NCBI RefSeq assembly: GCF_000002985.6
Contig: NC_003281.10
Span: forward strand, 2,108,001 to 2,172,000
DNA length: 64,000 bases
DNA from: Caenorhabditis elegans
Lineage: Eukaryota > Nematoda > Chromadorea > Rhabditida > Rhabditidae
Direction of reading: 5' to 3'
Part shown: positions 43,984 to 55,900 of the stretch, one piece after another
Position numbering within the stretch: position 1 is the first letter of the stretch
Layout: the number at the start of each line of letters is the position of its first letter
The notes under the pieces: generated by a model
What the model was told of the DNA's origin: nothing
Databases searched by the model: none
The model's input: only the letters and a program-made list of their open reading frames with translations
Program-made: the position numbers and the translations under genes

Positions 43984-46900
43984 ATGTCTGACGATGAAAT
44001 AAAAAGCGAACATGTTCAGGAGAAGACGGAAAATCTGAGCGAGGTTCGGTTTTGAGGCCTAAAATTCGATTTTCGGCTTGGAAAGGCTTGCAAAAGCTTG
44101 AAAAAGCTTAGAAACTTGCATCCAGATGTGAATTTCATTGAAAAATCCAGAAAAATTTCCAAAAAATCGCGAAAAAACGCGAAAAAACAGTGAAAATACC
44201 AGAAATGTCCCAAAAACTCTATTTTTTAATTCCAGGAGGACGCATTAAAGGAAGAAATCCGCCGTTTTTCGTCGGCAGTTTCGAATCCAAGCCTTCGGGC
44301 TCATGGAATGGCCTACGCCGCTCTGACGAAGCTCATCGAGCGCCGCTCAACGGAAATTCCGGCTCAATTTGTGAAGGGGCTCGTCAAAATGAGCATTGCC
44401 AACTCGATTCGGCTCTATGGACAGCCAAAATCCTTTCAGGTAGCGGAAGAAAGCTGGAAAGTGTCGAAAAAACGAAGAAAATTAGCCTAAAATTGGACTT
44501 TTTCGTGACAATTGTGCAAAATTTCGCAATTTTTCACCTGAAAATTGCTATTTCTGCAGAAAAATTCTCAAAACTTGCAGATTTTCCTCTATCTTCGTCG
44601 AAAAACTCCACATTTTTCACGATTTTCACCTGAAATACTGATAAAATCTCGATTTTTCACAAAATTCCCGGATTTCCATTCAAAAAGTTGGATTTTTCTG
44701 GTTATTTACCAGAAAAATCCGAGAAATTGTCAAGTTTTTATCATTTTTAGTTCAAAACCCTGGAAATTTTTACGAAAATTCAAGATTTTTCTCTTTTTTC
44801 AACGGAAAAATCAGATAATATAAGATTTTTTTCCCGAAAAAACCCGGATTTTTCACACAATTTCACCTGAAAATCGACGAAAATCCTTTAAAAAATTCTG
44901 AATATCCATTCAAAAAGTTGGAATTTTTCGATTTTTTTCCGGAAAAAGTCCGGAAAATTGCAAATTTTTAAGACACAATGCGGAATTTTTTCGAAAAACG
45001 GTCTGAAATTCGCATTTTTTCACAATTTTCCCGAAAAATTGGGCTTTTCTTTCAAATTTCAGTAAAAAATTCCGGTTTTTTCGCCCGAAAATCCCCATAA
45101 ATCCCTGAAATTTCTGGATTTCGATCCAAAAAACCGGAGTTTTCGCTTTTTTTGCCGAAAAATCCGTCAAAATTGTTCAATTCTCCATGAAAATTTCGAA
45201 TTTTTGGATAAAAATCGGAATTTTTACGAAAAACGCTGGGAAATCTCACAAATTCCACTGGAAAATTGACGAAAATCCTCAAAATTCCCGTGTTTCTATT
45301 CAAAAAAGTCCGAATTTTTCGCTTTTTTTGCCGAAAAAGTCCGGTAAATTGCCAATTTTTACGAAAAACAGTCAAAAATTCGCAATTTTTCCGCAAAAAT
45401 TAAGCTTTTCCATGAAATTTCAGACGAAAATTCCAGATTTTTCGCATTTTTCCACGAAAAATCGACCAAAATCCTCGAAATTTCCGGATTTTCATTCAAA
45501 AAGTTGGAATTTTTCAAACTTTTTACAGAAAAAGTCTTGAAAATTGCCAATTTTTACGAAAAACAGTCAAAAATTCGAGATTTTCCTCATTTTTCAACTA
45601 AAAAACCCGGATTTCTCACAAATCCCACCGGAAAGTCGGCGAAAATCCTCGAAATTTCTGGATTTCCATTCAAAAAAGTGGAAATTTTTCGCTTTTTTTG
45701 CCGAAAAACCCGTCAAAATTTCAAATTGTTTGAATGAAATCGGAATTTTTTTACGAAAAACAGTAAAAATTCGCATTTTTTCACATTTTTCCTCTGAAAT
45801 TTGAGCTTTTCTATGAAATTTTAACCGAAAATTCCCGATTTTTCGCTTTTTTTTTACCTGAAAATCCCCATAAATTACTGAAATTTCCGATTTTTCACGA
45901 AAAATTTGCTGAAAATCGACGAAAATCGTCGAAATTTCTGGATTTCCAATTTAAAAAAGTCGGAATTTTCCAAATTTTTTGAATGTAAATCGGAATTTTC
46001 AATAAAAACAGTGAAAATTCGCATTTTTAAACATTTTTTTTCCGGAAAATTACCTGGATTTTTTTCACGAAAACCCGTCGAAAATTCACATTTTCTCTGC
46101 GAAAATTGAGCTTTTCCATGAAATTTCAGCCAAAAATTCCAGATTTTTCGGTTTTTTCAACCGAAAATCCTCATAAATCACTGAAATTTCCAATTTTTCA
46201 ACAAAAATTTCCTTCCAGGCCGTCTCAAAATTGCTCCAAGTGCTCGCCAAACGTGATCCCATCTCCACACTCAAATCACTGCTCCAAACAATCACCACGG
46301 CTCTTCCAATCATCCCAAATCTCACGGAATCCCATAGTCTCTCACAAGTTCCAACGATGAAATGGCTTTTGGCCTGTTTGGATGGAAATTCCTGCGCTGA
46401 AAATGCTGTGGAAATCTTTGGAGCTCTCGGAGCAATCGCCTATTGGATGTCTGCTAGTGATAAAGCTTGGCGTGTTTTCACAAAGAAGCTGGCTCAGCTT
46501 TTCGCGAAAAATCCCGAGATTTCCAATGTTTTCACCGCAAAAATCGGGGAATTTTCAAAGGAAAATCCCGAGAAATCGTTGGCTCTGATCTCGGCTTTTG
46601 GTGCTCTTGGAGCCGCGAAAACTCCTGAAATTGCTCCAATTTTCGTCGAAATTTTCACAAAATCCCAGCTTCTCCCAAAGCTCCGACCACCGCAATTTTT
46701 CGTCACGAGAATCTCGAAATTCGCGGTTTTTCTCCAAAAATCGCCGGATTTTGAGACGAATTTGCTGCCAAATATGAAAAAAGCACTGCTCCGGAGCCCT
46801 GAAGTCGCGATTTTCGGAATCCGTGGGCTCTTGGAGCACATCAGCTTCTCGCTCGACTTTTGTGCTCAGGATTTGCTCAAATCTACGATTTCCTCGCTTT

Positions 46901-49900
46901 GTAACACGGATCCGGAGATTCGTGAAGCTGGAATCGGGATTGTGGTGGCTTTAAGCCGAAAATCGGAGATTTCAGTGATTCAGAAGATTCTCAACACGCT
47001 TCTCGATCAATTTTCGGCTGCAAAAGCCTCGGAAATTAAGTGCTCACTGATGGAAGGTGTTGGAGCAATTGCAAAGGTTGTGGAAGCTCAGGATATTGAT
47101 AAAATCGCAGAAGATGTGATTTCAAAGACGGCAAAGGCGGATAAAGAATGTGAGATGGATGGAAATCGACTCAAAAATCGAGAAAATCGGATAATTTCAC
47201 CCTGAAAATCATGAAAAATCCATAAAAATCACCCAAAAAACTAGGAATTTTTGGAATTTTTTGCTCAAAATCGAGAAATTCGGGCGATTTAACACTAAAA
47301 TCCATGAAAAATTACTAAAAAAGCACCCGGAAAAGTGGAAAAATTGGAGATTTTTTGTTCAAAAATCAAAAATTCGGACAGTTTGACCCTGAAATCCATG
47401 AAAAATGCCAAATTTTTTTGAATTTTTGGATCTTTTCCCGAAAATTGCCTGAAAAATCGAAAAATTGGGACGATTTAACCCTAAAAATCCATAAAAATCA
47501 CCCAAAATACTAGAAAAATTTGCAATGTTTTGCTCACAATCGAGAAAATCGGGCTATGTAACCCTAAAAATCATGAAAAAAGCGAAATTTTTGAGTTTTT
47601 GGGTCTTTTTTCCCGAAATTTGACTCAAAAATCGAGAAATTCCGACAATTTCACCCTAAAAATCATGAGAATCCATAAAAATCACCCGAAAACTGTTAAA
47701 AATGCGAAATTTGGACAATTTCTTGCATTTTTACGCAGATTTCTCAATTTTCTGGTCGTTCCGAAATTTGACTCAAAAATCGAGAAATTCCGACAATTTG
47801 ACCCTAAAAATCATGAGAAATGGATTTTTTCACTAAAAAAAATGCAAAAATTCATGAAATTCTTGTCTTTTTATGCGGATTTTATGCCAAATTTTCATTT
47901 TTTTTTTTTTGGGAGTTTTTCGGTAAAATTTACAAAATTTATCGAAAAACTCCCCAAAAAATGAAAATTTGGCATAAAATCCGCATATAAAAATACAAGA
48001 ATTTCATGAATTTTTGCTTTTTTTTTTAGTGAAAAATCCATTTCTCATGATTTTTAGGGTCAAATTGTCGGAATTTTCCGATTTTTTCCCCAAAAAAAAA
48101 ACATTTTTCATTAAAACTGCTCAAAAAGCTGAAAATTGCGGCAATTTATCCAAATTTTTGCAGAAAATTCACTCAAATCGGCGAATTTACATGGAAATTT
48201 CATGAAAAATCGTCGAAAAACGCTCGATTTTTCATAAATTTCATGTTTTTTAATCGAAAAATCCTGAAAATTTATTATTTCTCCCGATTTTTCACACGAA
48301 AATTGGATTTTTACATGATTTTCCCGGTTTTTTTGCGAAATTTCTCGATTTTCAGCCTAAAAACACTGAAAATCCGCCTAAAATCGATTTTTTGCAGCTC
48401 ACGACGGAACAATTGAAGCTCAATGGAATGCTGCTGCAGAATGGGCAATTCGACTGTCAAAACCGGCAATTTCACTGACAAATGCGTTCAAAGAGGCTTC
48501 GAAATTGGCGCCAGCCGTCAAATATATCGGATATCGAGTTTTGGCGGACATTTTGGAACGAAGTACGGCTGAAATTGAAGAAAAAGCTGGAAAATCTGAA
48601 TTTTTCACTCGAAAATTGAGAAACATGGCTGAAAATGAGCCGAAGTCGATCGAAAATTGCCGATTTTTAGCGGAAAATTCAGAAAAATTGCAAAAAATTG
48701 AATTTTTCGGTCCAAAAATAGAGAAAATTCCCCGGAATTTGCCGTTTTTTGACTGAAAAACAGGAAAAAACTGAAATTTTTCATTTTTAGCTTCAAATTT
48801 CTGTGAAAATATAATTTTTCCGTTAGAAAAATTCCAAAAAAAAACGGAGAAATTTTAATTTTCAGGATTAAAAAGCTGGGAAATTCCAGAAAAATTGAAT
48901 TTTTCACCCAAACATTGGGAAAAATGGCTGTAAATAGGCCAAAATCGATAGAAAATTGACGATTTTTAGCTGAAAATTCAGAAAAATTGCAAAAAGTTGA
49001 ATTTTTCGGTTCAAAAACCGAGAAAAACCACCGAAATTTGCCTGAAAACCAGGAAAAAACTGAAATTTTTCATTTTAAGCTGCAAATTATGTGAAATTCC
49101 GCTAGAAAATTCGAAAAAATAGCAAAATTTTTGAATTTTTAGGCTGAAAATCGCGAAAAGTAGCTGAAAATGAGTCAAAAGCCACCGAAATTTGCCGTTT
49201 TTTGACTGAAAACTAGGAAAAAAAATTTTTATTTTTAACTTCAAAATTCTGTAAAAATACAATTTTTCCGTCAGAAATATTGGAAAAAACGGAGAAATTT
49301 GAATTTTTAAGCTGAAAATCGCGAAAAAATAGGCAAAAAGTATGAATTTTTCTGGCAGAAATTCAGTTTTCAAGGTTTATTTTTGAAAATTTTCGAGTTT
49401 CCGCTAGAAAAATGTGGAAAATTGACTTAAAATCCATAATTTTTGTTTAAAAAACTGGAAAAACTCCATTTTTTGCTGCAAAATTTCGATAATTCTATAA
49501 GAAAAAGCCAAAAATTTGTGTTAAAATCTGGTTTTACCCCGAAAAAGTGAGAAAAATCAGTCCATTTTAGCCTTAAAATGGATAAAAATTAAGTTTGTAA
49601 TCTTTAAAATTGTTGAAAATTCCACAAAAACCCTCCATTTTTCAGGATCGATGACGTCACTTCCCGAAGGAATCGACGTGAAGCCACTGCTCACCGAGCT
49701 CGAAACCGGACCAAAAGGCGAACTTTGCTCCATTGGATTGGCTCTTTTGATTCTTCGAACCACCAAAAAGGGATCAATTGAGCATACAAAGGCGTGGAGT
49801 CGGGCTTCACATGCTGAAGCTTTGCTTAAGGTATAGTTTCTGGGCTGAAAATGGAAAACGGCCCAAAATTTGGAGCAAAGTGATTCAAAATTTGGAGCAA

Positions 49901-52900
49901 AAAGGCCCAAAATTTGGAGCAAAATGGCCCAAAATGTGTAAAAATTGCGCGAATTTTATTTTATTTGTTCGTTTTTTTCCTGAATATCGCATTTTTAATG
50001 CCATCGGTATTCTCCTGCTCGAGCTCAGAGCTCACCTTGTTCGAAAATCTGGTCCGTAGCCGGTAATCTTCATCTCAACTCGGTCTGGAAAAGCCTGAAA
50101 AGCCCGGTTTTTCCCCATCGGACTGAAAATCTATTCAGCAACCGATACTATTCGTCCCAGTTGTAGCCGGCTCGGAAATCCGAAAGCTTCCGGGCTTTCG
50201 GCCTAAATTAATCACCGATGTACGCTTTTTTCAATTTTCGAGCGACCAGATTGCCTATTCGGTTCACTAGTTTGGCTCGGTGCCAAGCCCTAATCGTGAA
50301 ACTGGCAAAAATGTCCCACTGGGCGTCTTCAGGTCTCTTTTCCAGTTGGCTCACTGCCAAAAGGTCAAACCCGCCGGGTGGCTCCAAATTCACCTTTTGA
50401 ACTTTTTTCCCTGCTCTTTGAGTGATATCTCTCACCAAAATGCAGGAAAGTCGGTGAAAAGGTCATTTTTTGGCTCCAAAGGAGCTCTGAACAGTGATCT
50501 GCTCACCTTTTGAACTCGTTACCCGGCTTAATGGCTTTTTTGTTCTCAAAAATGCGGGAATTTCGGTGAAAAGGTCACACTTTTGCCCCGAAATTTGTGG
50601 CATTTTTGAGAAATTGGAGCTTCAGCTGATCAAAAATCTGGAAAACTCGTCGATTTGTGGGGATTCTGAGAGATTTTTGGGCAAAAATGCACATTTTGCG
50701 AAGATTGCCTGAAAATTTTGAATTTCTAGCGATTTTCTTGGATGAAACTTGAAAAAGTGCGATTTTCACGAATTCTGAGCTCTCAGAGCAGGAATATTAG
50801 CATAAAAATGCACTTTTTCGAGTAAAATGTGTCGAAAATTGTGATTTTCCAGTGAAAAAACCACTGAATATCGCTCCAAAAAGCTCTCAGAGAGCAAGAA
50901 AACTCGTGGAAAATTGCAGAATTTGTGCAATTTCAGTCCAAAATCTCCAGAAAAAGTTTGCCTGGAAGCGAAAAAAGCATTTTTTTGGCTATTTCTGAGC
51001 CCTTTGATCTGAAATTTCAGCTGAAATTCCATTTTTCGCGAGATTTCCAGACAAAATTTGAGACTAAAATCGATTTTCACATGAAAAGTCACTGAAAAAT
51101 GCAAAAAAGCTGGATTCATCGCCTGATTTCCTGCCAAAAACAGTGATTTTCAGGTGAAAAAATCACAAAAATCATTTTTTTTGGCAATTTCTGAGCCTTG
51201 AAAATCGGAAATTTCAGCTGAAATTCCATTTTTCGGGCGATTTTCACGTGAAAAAGTCACTGAAAAGTACAAAAATCGGGCTTCAGGCTCCGATCCCTCA
51301 CTCCGGCTCACAGTGTACATTGTTACCAGCCAGCCCCCCTTGTAGTGACGTAACTTACGTTCTCATACACGCACACAGTCCCTGACCCCAGCAGATGACG
51401 TCATTTTGTTCTGTGTCTCTGCGGGTGACCCCACACACTGCCAGCCGGTCATCTTGGCGAGAAACCTAGTGTGTGTGTGATTGTAATGGAATGTGCCAGC
51501 TGCAGGTGCTTGTGATGTCGAAGGAATTGAGAATTTGGAAGATTTCCCGGCAAAATTTGAATTTTTCACTCTGAAATTTGACTCCAAATTTCTAACTGAA
51601 AAATCACGAAAAGATTCAACTTCGGCAAATTTCCGAGCTCCGAGCTCCGCGAGCTTGTCTTTGACTCTGAAATTTGACTCCAAATTTCTAACTGAAAAAT
51701 CACGAAAAGATTCAACTTCGGCAAATTTCCGAGCTCCGAGCTCCGCGAGCTTGTCTTTGACTCTGAAATTTGACTCCAAATTTCTAACTGAAAAATCACG
51801 AAAAGATTCAACTTCGGCAAATTTCCGAGCTCCGAGCTCCGCGAGCTTGTCTTTGACTCTGAAATTTGACTCCGAACTTCTGACGGAAAAATCGCGAAAA
51901 AATCTGACTTTGGCAAAGAAAACGGGAATATACCCCCAATTTCCGTTAAATTATAGCTTAAAAAAGTCAGTTTTTCACATAGAAAGTGATTTTTTACCGT
52001 GAAAACTGGAAAAATTCTCCAATTTTCATTGAATTTCAGGCTGAAGCCTCACGTGGTACGGTTTGATCTACAAAAATTGCGGGGATTTTTTGTCCAAGAA
52101 AATGTGACGTCGGCACGTGCAAAATCAGTTGAGAACTCCGCCGCATTTTTTGTAGATCAAAGTAGATCGCGAGCTCTGCTGGTTTTTCGGTCCCTAAAAA
52201 TGAGCCAAAATTTACAGAAATCTGAAAAAAGTAAGCCAAAATTTTGGAAAATGAGCCAAAAGAAAGTTTCAAACTTCCTCAAAAGTATAAACTTTTCGAA
52301 GCTCAGAGCTCCGCGAGCTCTGCTGATTTTTCGGTCCCTCATCGTCCAACCAAACGGAGATTATTGGAATTATCTATTATCTCAAATCTTGACTGACCCC
52401 ACTCCACACGGTGACCCGCGAAGCAACAGATGTTTGCACTGGTTTCAGACAGATGCAGGAAACCGGGTCAAAAGGCCATTTGGCTAGGTGCCAGGAAACC
52501 GGGTTGTCTATAATTGATGGGCTCTTTGGCTCACGTCACTGCGAAGAGGTCAAACCCACCGGGTGGCTTTAATCGATGGAGTTAATACAAAGAATTCACC
52601 TTTTGAACTTTGTTCCCTGCTAAAAATGCAGGAAATTGGGTGAAAAGGTCAATTTTGGTTTTAATTGAGCTCTGAGCAGTGACCTGCTCACCTTTTGAAC
52701 TCGCTTCCCGGCTCTTTGAGTGGTAGCCTTCACAAAAATGCAGGAAATTCGGTGAAAAGGTCAATTTTGCCCCCGAAATTTGCCGGATTTTTGAGAAATT
52801 GGAGCTTCAGCTGATCAAAAATCCGGGAAACTTGCCGATTTTTGGTGATTTTGAGAGATTTTTCAGTGGAAATGCACATTTTTCGAGGATTGCCTGAAAA

Positions 52901-55900
52901 TTTCGAATTTCTAGCGATTTTACAGCTCCAATGTGAATTTTTACGAATTCTGAGCTCCCAGAGCAGGAATATTAGCTTAAAGGTGCAGTTTTTGAGTAAA
53001 ATGTGATTTTCCAGTGGAAAAACCACTGAATATCACTCCAAAATGCTCTCGGAGCAAGAAAACTAATGGAAAATTGCAGAATTTGTGCAATTTCAGTTCT
53101 AAATCTCCAGAAAAAGTTTGTCTGGAAGCGAAAAAATCATATTTTTTGAATTTTCTGAGCTCTCAGAGTTCTGAAATTCTATTTTTCGCTCGATTTCCAC
53201 CAAAAATCGCAGAAAAATGGGTCTTAAAGCGATTTTCAGGTGGAAAGATCAGCTGAAAATCACAATAAAAACATAATTTTCGCAATTTCTGAGCTTTTTT
53301 CATCTGAAATTTCAGATAGAATACTTTTTTTCGGCTGATTTCCAGCAAAAATCGCATAAAAATGGGGCTTAAAGCGATTTTCAGATGGAAAAATGCCCCG
53401 AAAATCACAAAAATACACATTTTTGGCTATTTCTGAGCCCTCTGACCTAAAAATTAAGCCTGAAATTCCAGGAAAATTTGTCCTAAAGCGATTTTCAGAT
53501 GGAAAAACTCCCGAATTTGTGATAAATGCAAATTTTATTGCAATTTCTGAGCGATTTCCATCCAAAAAAACACAATTTTCAACTGAAAAACCCTGAAAAT
53601 ATATTGATTTTTCAGAAAAAATAAAAAAATGTATATATTTCTGCAATTCCCTAAAGAAATTGAGCACTTTCAGTCCAAATTTTTCAGAAAAAAGCGGAAA
53701 AAAATGGAATTTTTTTGCAGGAAAAACCACTATCCCAAACGAAATGGCAAGAAGCGATTGCGTGGGCGAAGCTCGTCGAGCTCGTGATCCTTGATCGTCC
53801 TGTAGTGAATAAGACGGCACCTCCATCGTACTCTCTTCCCTCCATCAAACCTCTGTCACTTCTTCTTTTTTGGCCAAATTGGAAGGTCCGACAACAGGCA
53901 TCGAAGAGCCTTTTGAGAATTTTATCCACTGAAAATGCACTTTTCGCTGAAGCTCTCGCTGATTTGATCTTCTCGGAAACGACAAATGGAACTATTGATC
54001 AGCTGCTTCGACGGGTTCCAGGTAGCTGCGAATTTTGGAGCAAAATGAGCCAAAATTCACGGAAATCTGAAAAAATAAGCCGAAATTTTGGAAAATGAGA
54101 AAATTTTTGGACTAAAAATGAGCCAAAATTTGGAGAAAAAAATAAGACAAAATTTTGGACTAAAAATGGGCCAATTTGAGCCAAAATTTACAGAAATCTG
54201 AAAAAATCAGCAAAAATGAGCCAAAATTTGGACAAATCTCAAAAAATTTCACCAAAAACGTGAAAAAATGAGCCAAAATCTCTGAAAAATCCCAATTTTT
54301 CAGTTCAAAAATTGAATTTTAAGAATTTTTCTTAATTTTAGACTAAAAACCCTGTATTTTGTACCAAAAATTACCGAAAAACTGATTTTCAACGGAATTT
54401 TTTTTCTTATTTGATCCATTTTTCACCAAAAAAAGGTAGAATTTAAGATGAAATTTCAAAATTAAAATTTTCTGTTAAAATTTGAATATTTCACAAAAAA
54501 TCCCAAAAAACTGATATTTTAAGAATTTTACGAAAAAAAAAAACGAATTTTTCACAAAAATCTAGAGAAAAAAAAAGTTTTTAGCGAAAAATTCATGTTT
54601 TGGCTGAAAATTTCACCAAAAATTAAAAAAAATCTTGAAATTTTGACAAATTCGGCCGAAATGTCAAAAAAAAAAAACAATTTTACATAAAAATCTAGTT
54701 TTTTCAGCAGAATTTCTAGGAAAATTCTCTATTTTCAGAAAAAAAACATTATTTTTAAAGATAAAAACTTTTTAAAAAATCCAAATTTCTGCCAGATGTT
54801 CAGAAAAATTGGAATTTTCAGAAAAAAGTTAGATAAAAATCGAAAAATTCTCGAGAAATGTCTATTTTACTGAAATTTTTCATTTTTATGGCTAAAATTC
54901 TGGAATTTTTAAGAAAAAGCCAATTTTCTGAAATACAAAAAAAAAAGGTACAATTTTTTGGAATGGAACTTTTTTTTTTGAAAATTCACAAAAAAAATAA
55001 TTTTTTTACAACAAAACTAATAAATTTACCAAAAACAACTGAAATTTTCAGGAAAAACCGAAAATTTATGTTAAAAATTTTGTTCAGCTATTTTAATAAG
55101 TTTTCAGCGGAAATTTCTGCCTAGTTTTTTAAATTTTTCCACCATAATTTGAATTTATGACGGAAGAATATGAAATTTTCGACAATTTTACATAAAAATC
55201 CAGTTTTTTAGCAGAAATTTCCATGAAAAATCCGCAAATTTCCGGTATTTCAGGTTGTCCAACACCAGTTGACAGTTGGCAAGTACCCGGTGAATGGTAT
55301 GTATCAACACTTCGACTTCTTCTAACACCAAAAGAGCCCGAGCTGGATAAACTGGCAATTCATACATTGCTCTTGGCTTCTGTACAACGTCTTGTCGAGG
55401 TTGATGGCTCTGTTTGGCTCCGATGGGTTCATGAGCATCGAGAATCGAAAACGTGGCAAGCTAGCGAGGTTTTCAGGGAGACTGCCATTCAAAATGTGCT
55501 TCAATGCAAGGATCGAGGTGTTCGGTACGGAGAAATTGGAGGAAATGCGAAAAAATCGGCCTAAAACGCTGAAAATGAGCTAAAAATTGGCAGTTTTGGG
55601 CTGAAAATGAGCTAAAAAGTGGCAGTTTTGGGCTGAAAATCGTGAAAATTTTGATTTTTAGCCCTTTAAACTTGGAAAAACAGAGAAAATTTGACTGAAA
55701 ATCAGCGAAAAAGGTAGAAAATCGACTGAAAAGTCCGAAATTCGGTAGAAATTCAGCTAAAAATCAAAAAAATGCCACGAAATCGGCCGAAATTGAGCTA
55801 AAAATGGACTTTTGAGAATGAAATTTGCCAGTTTTTGGCCGGAAAACTGTGAAATTTTTGATTTTTACCTCTTTAAACTGTAAAAAACTACGAAAATTGA

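Larger units (their letters stand above)
50335..53300. repeat. Segmental duplication within gcn-1 intron 5
   Basis: A block of about 750-800 bp at 50335-51150 recurs at about 52545-53300 in the same order: CCGGGTGGCT, TTCACCTTTTGAACTT, GCTCACCTTTTGAACTCG, TTGGAGCTTCAGCTGATCAA, CTAGCGATTTTC/A, CAGAGCAGGAATATTAGC and AATTGCAGAATTTGTGCAAT. Divergence is moderate with small indels. The 3.9-kb intron (49831-53720) is thus largely a duplication plus the 96-bp tandem array between the copies. Confidence 0.75.

Noticed and set aside
43532..43984. frl-1 and gcn-1 as an SL2-type operon
   Set aside because: The gap from poly(A) signal to start is over 400 bp with a GC-rich promoter-like patch between; neither operon nor independent promoter can be settled, so not asserted.
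46494..46841. Open frames antisense to the large gcn-1 exon
   Set aside because: Shadow of the 931-bp coding exon 46219-47149, with no splice or start context of their own.
51363..52002. Open frames of 116-169 codons on both strands
   Set aside because: Produced by the 96-bp tandem repeat, whose length is a multiple of three; gcn-1 exons splice across it in phase.
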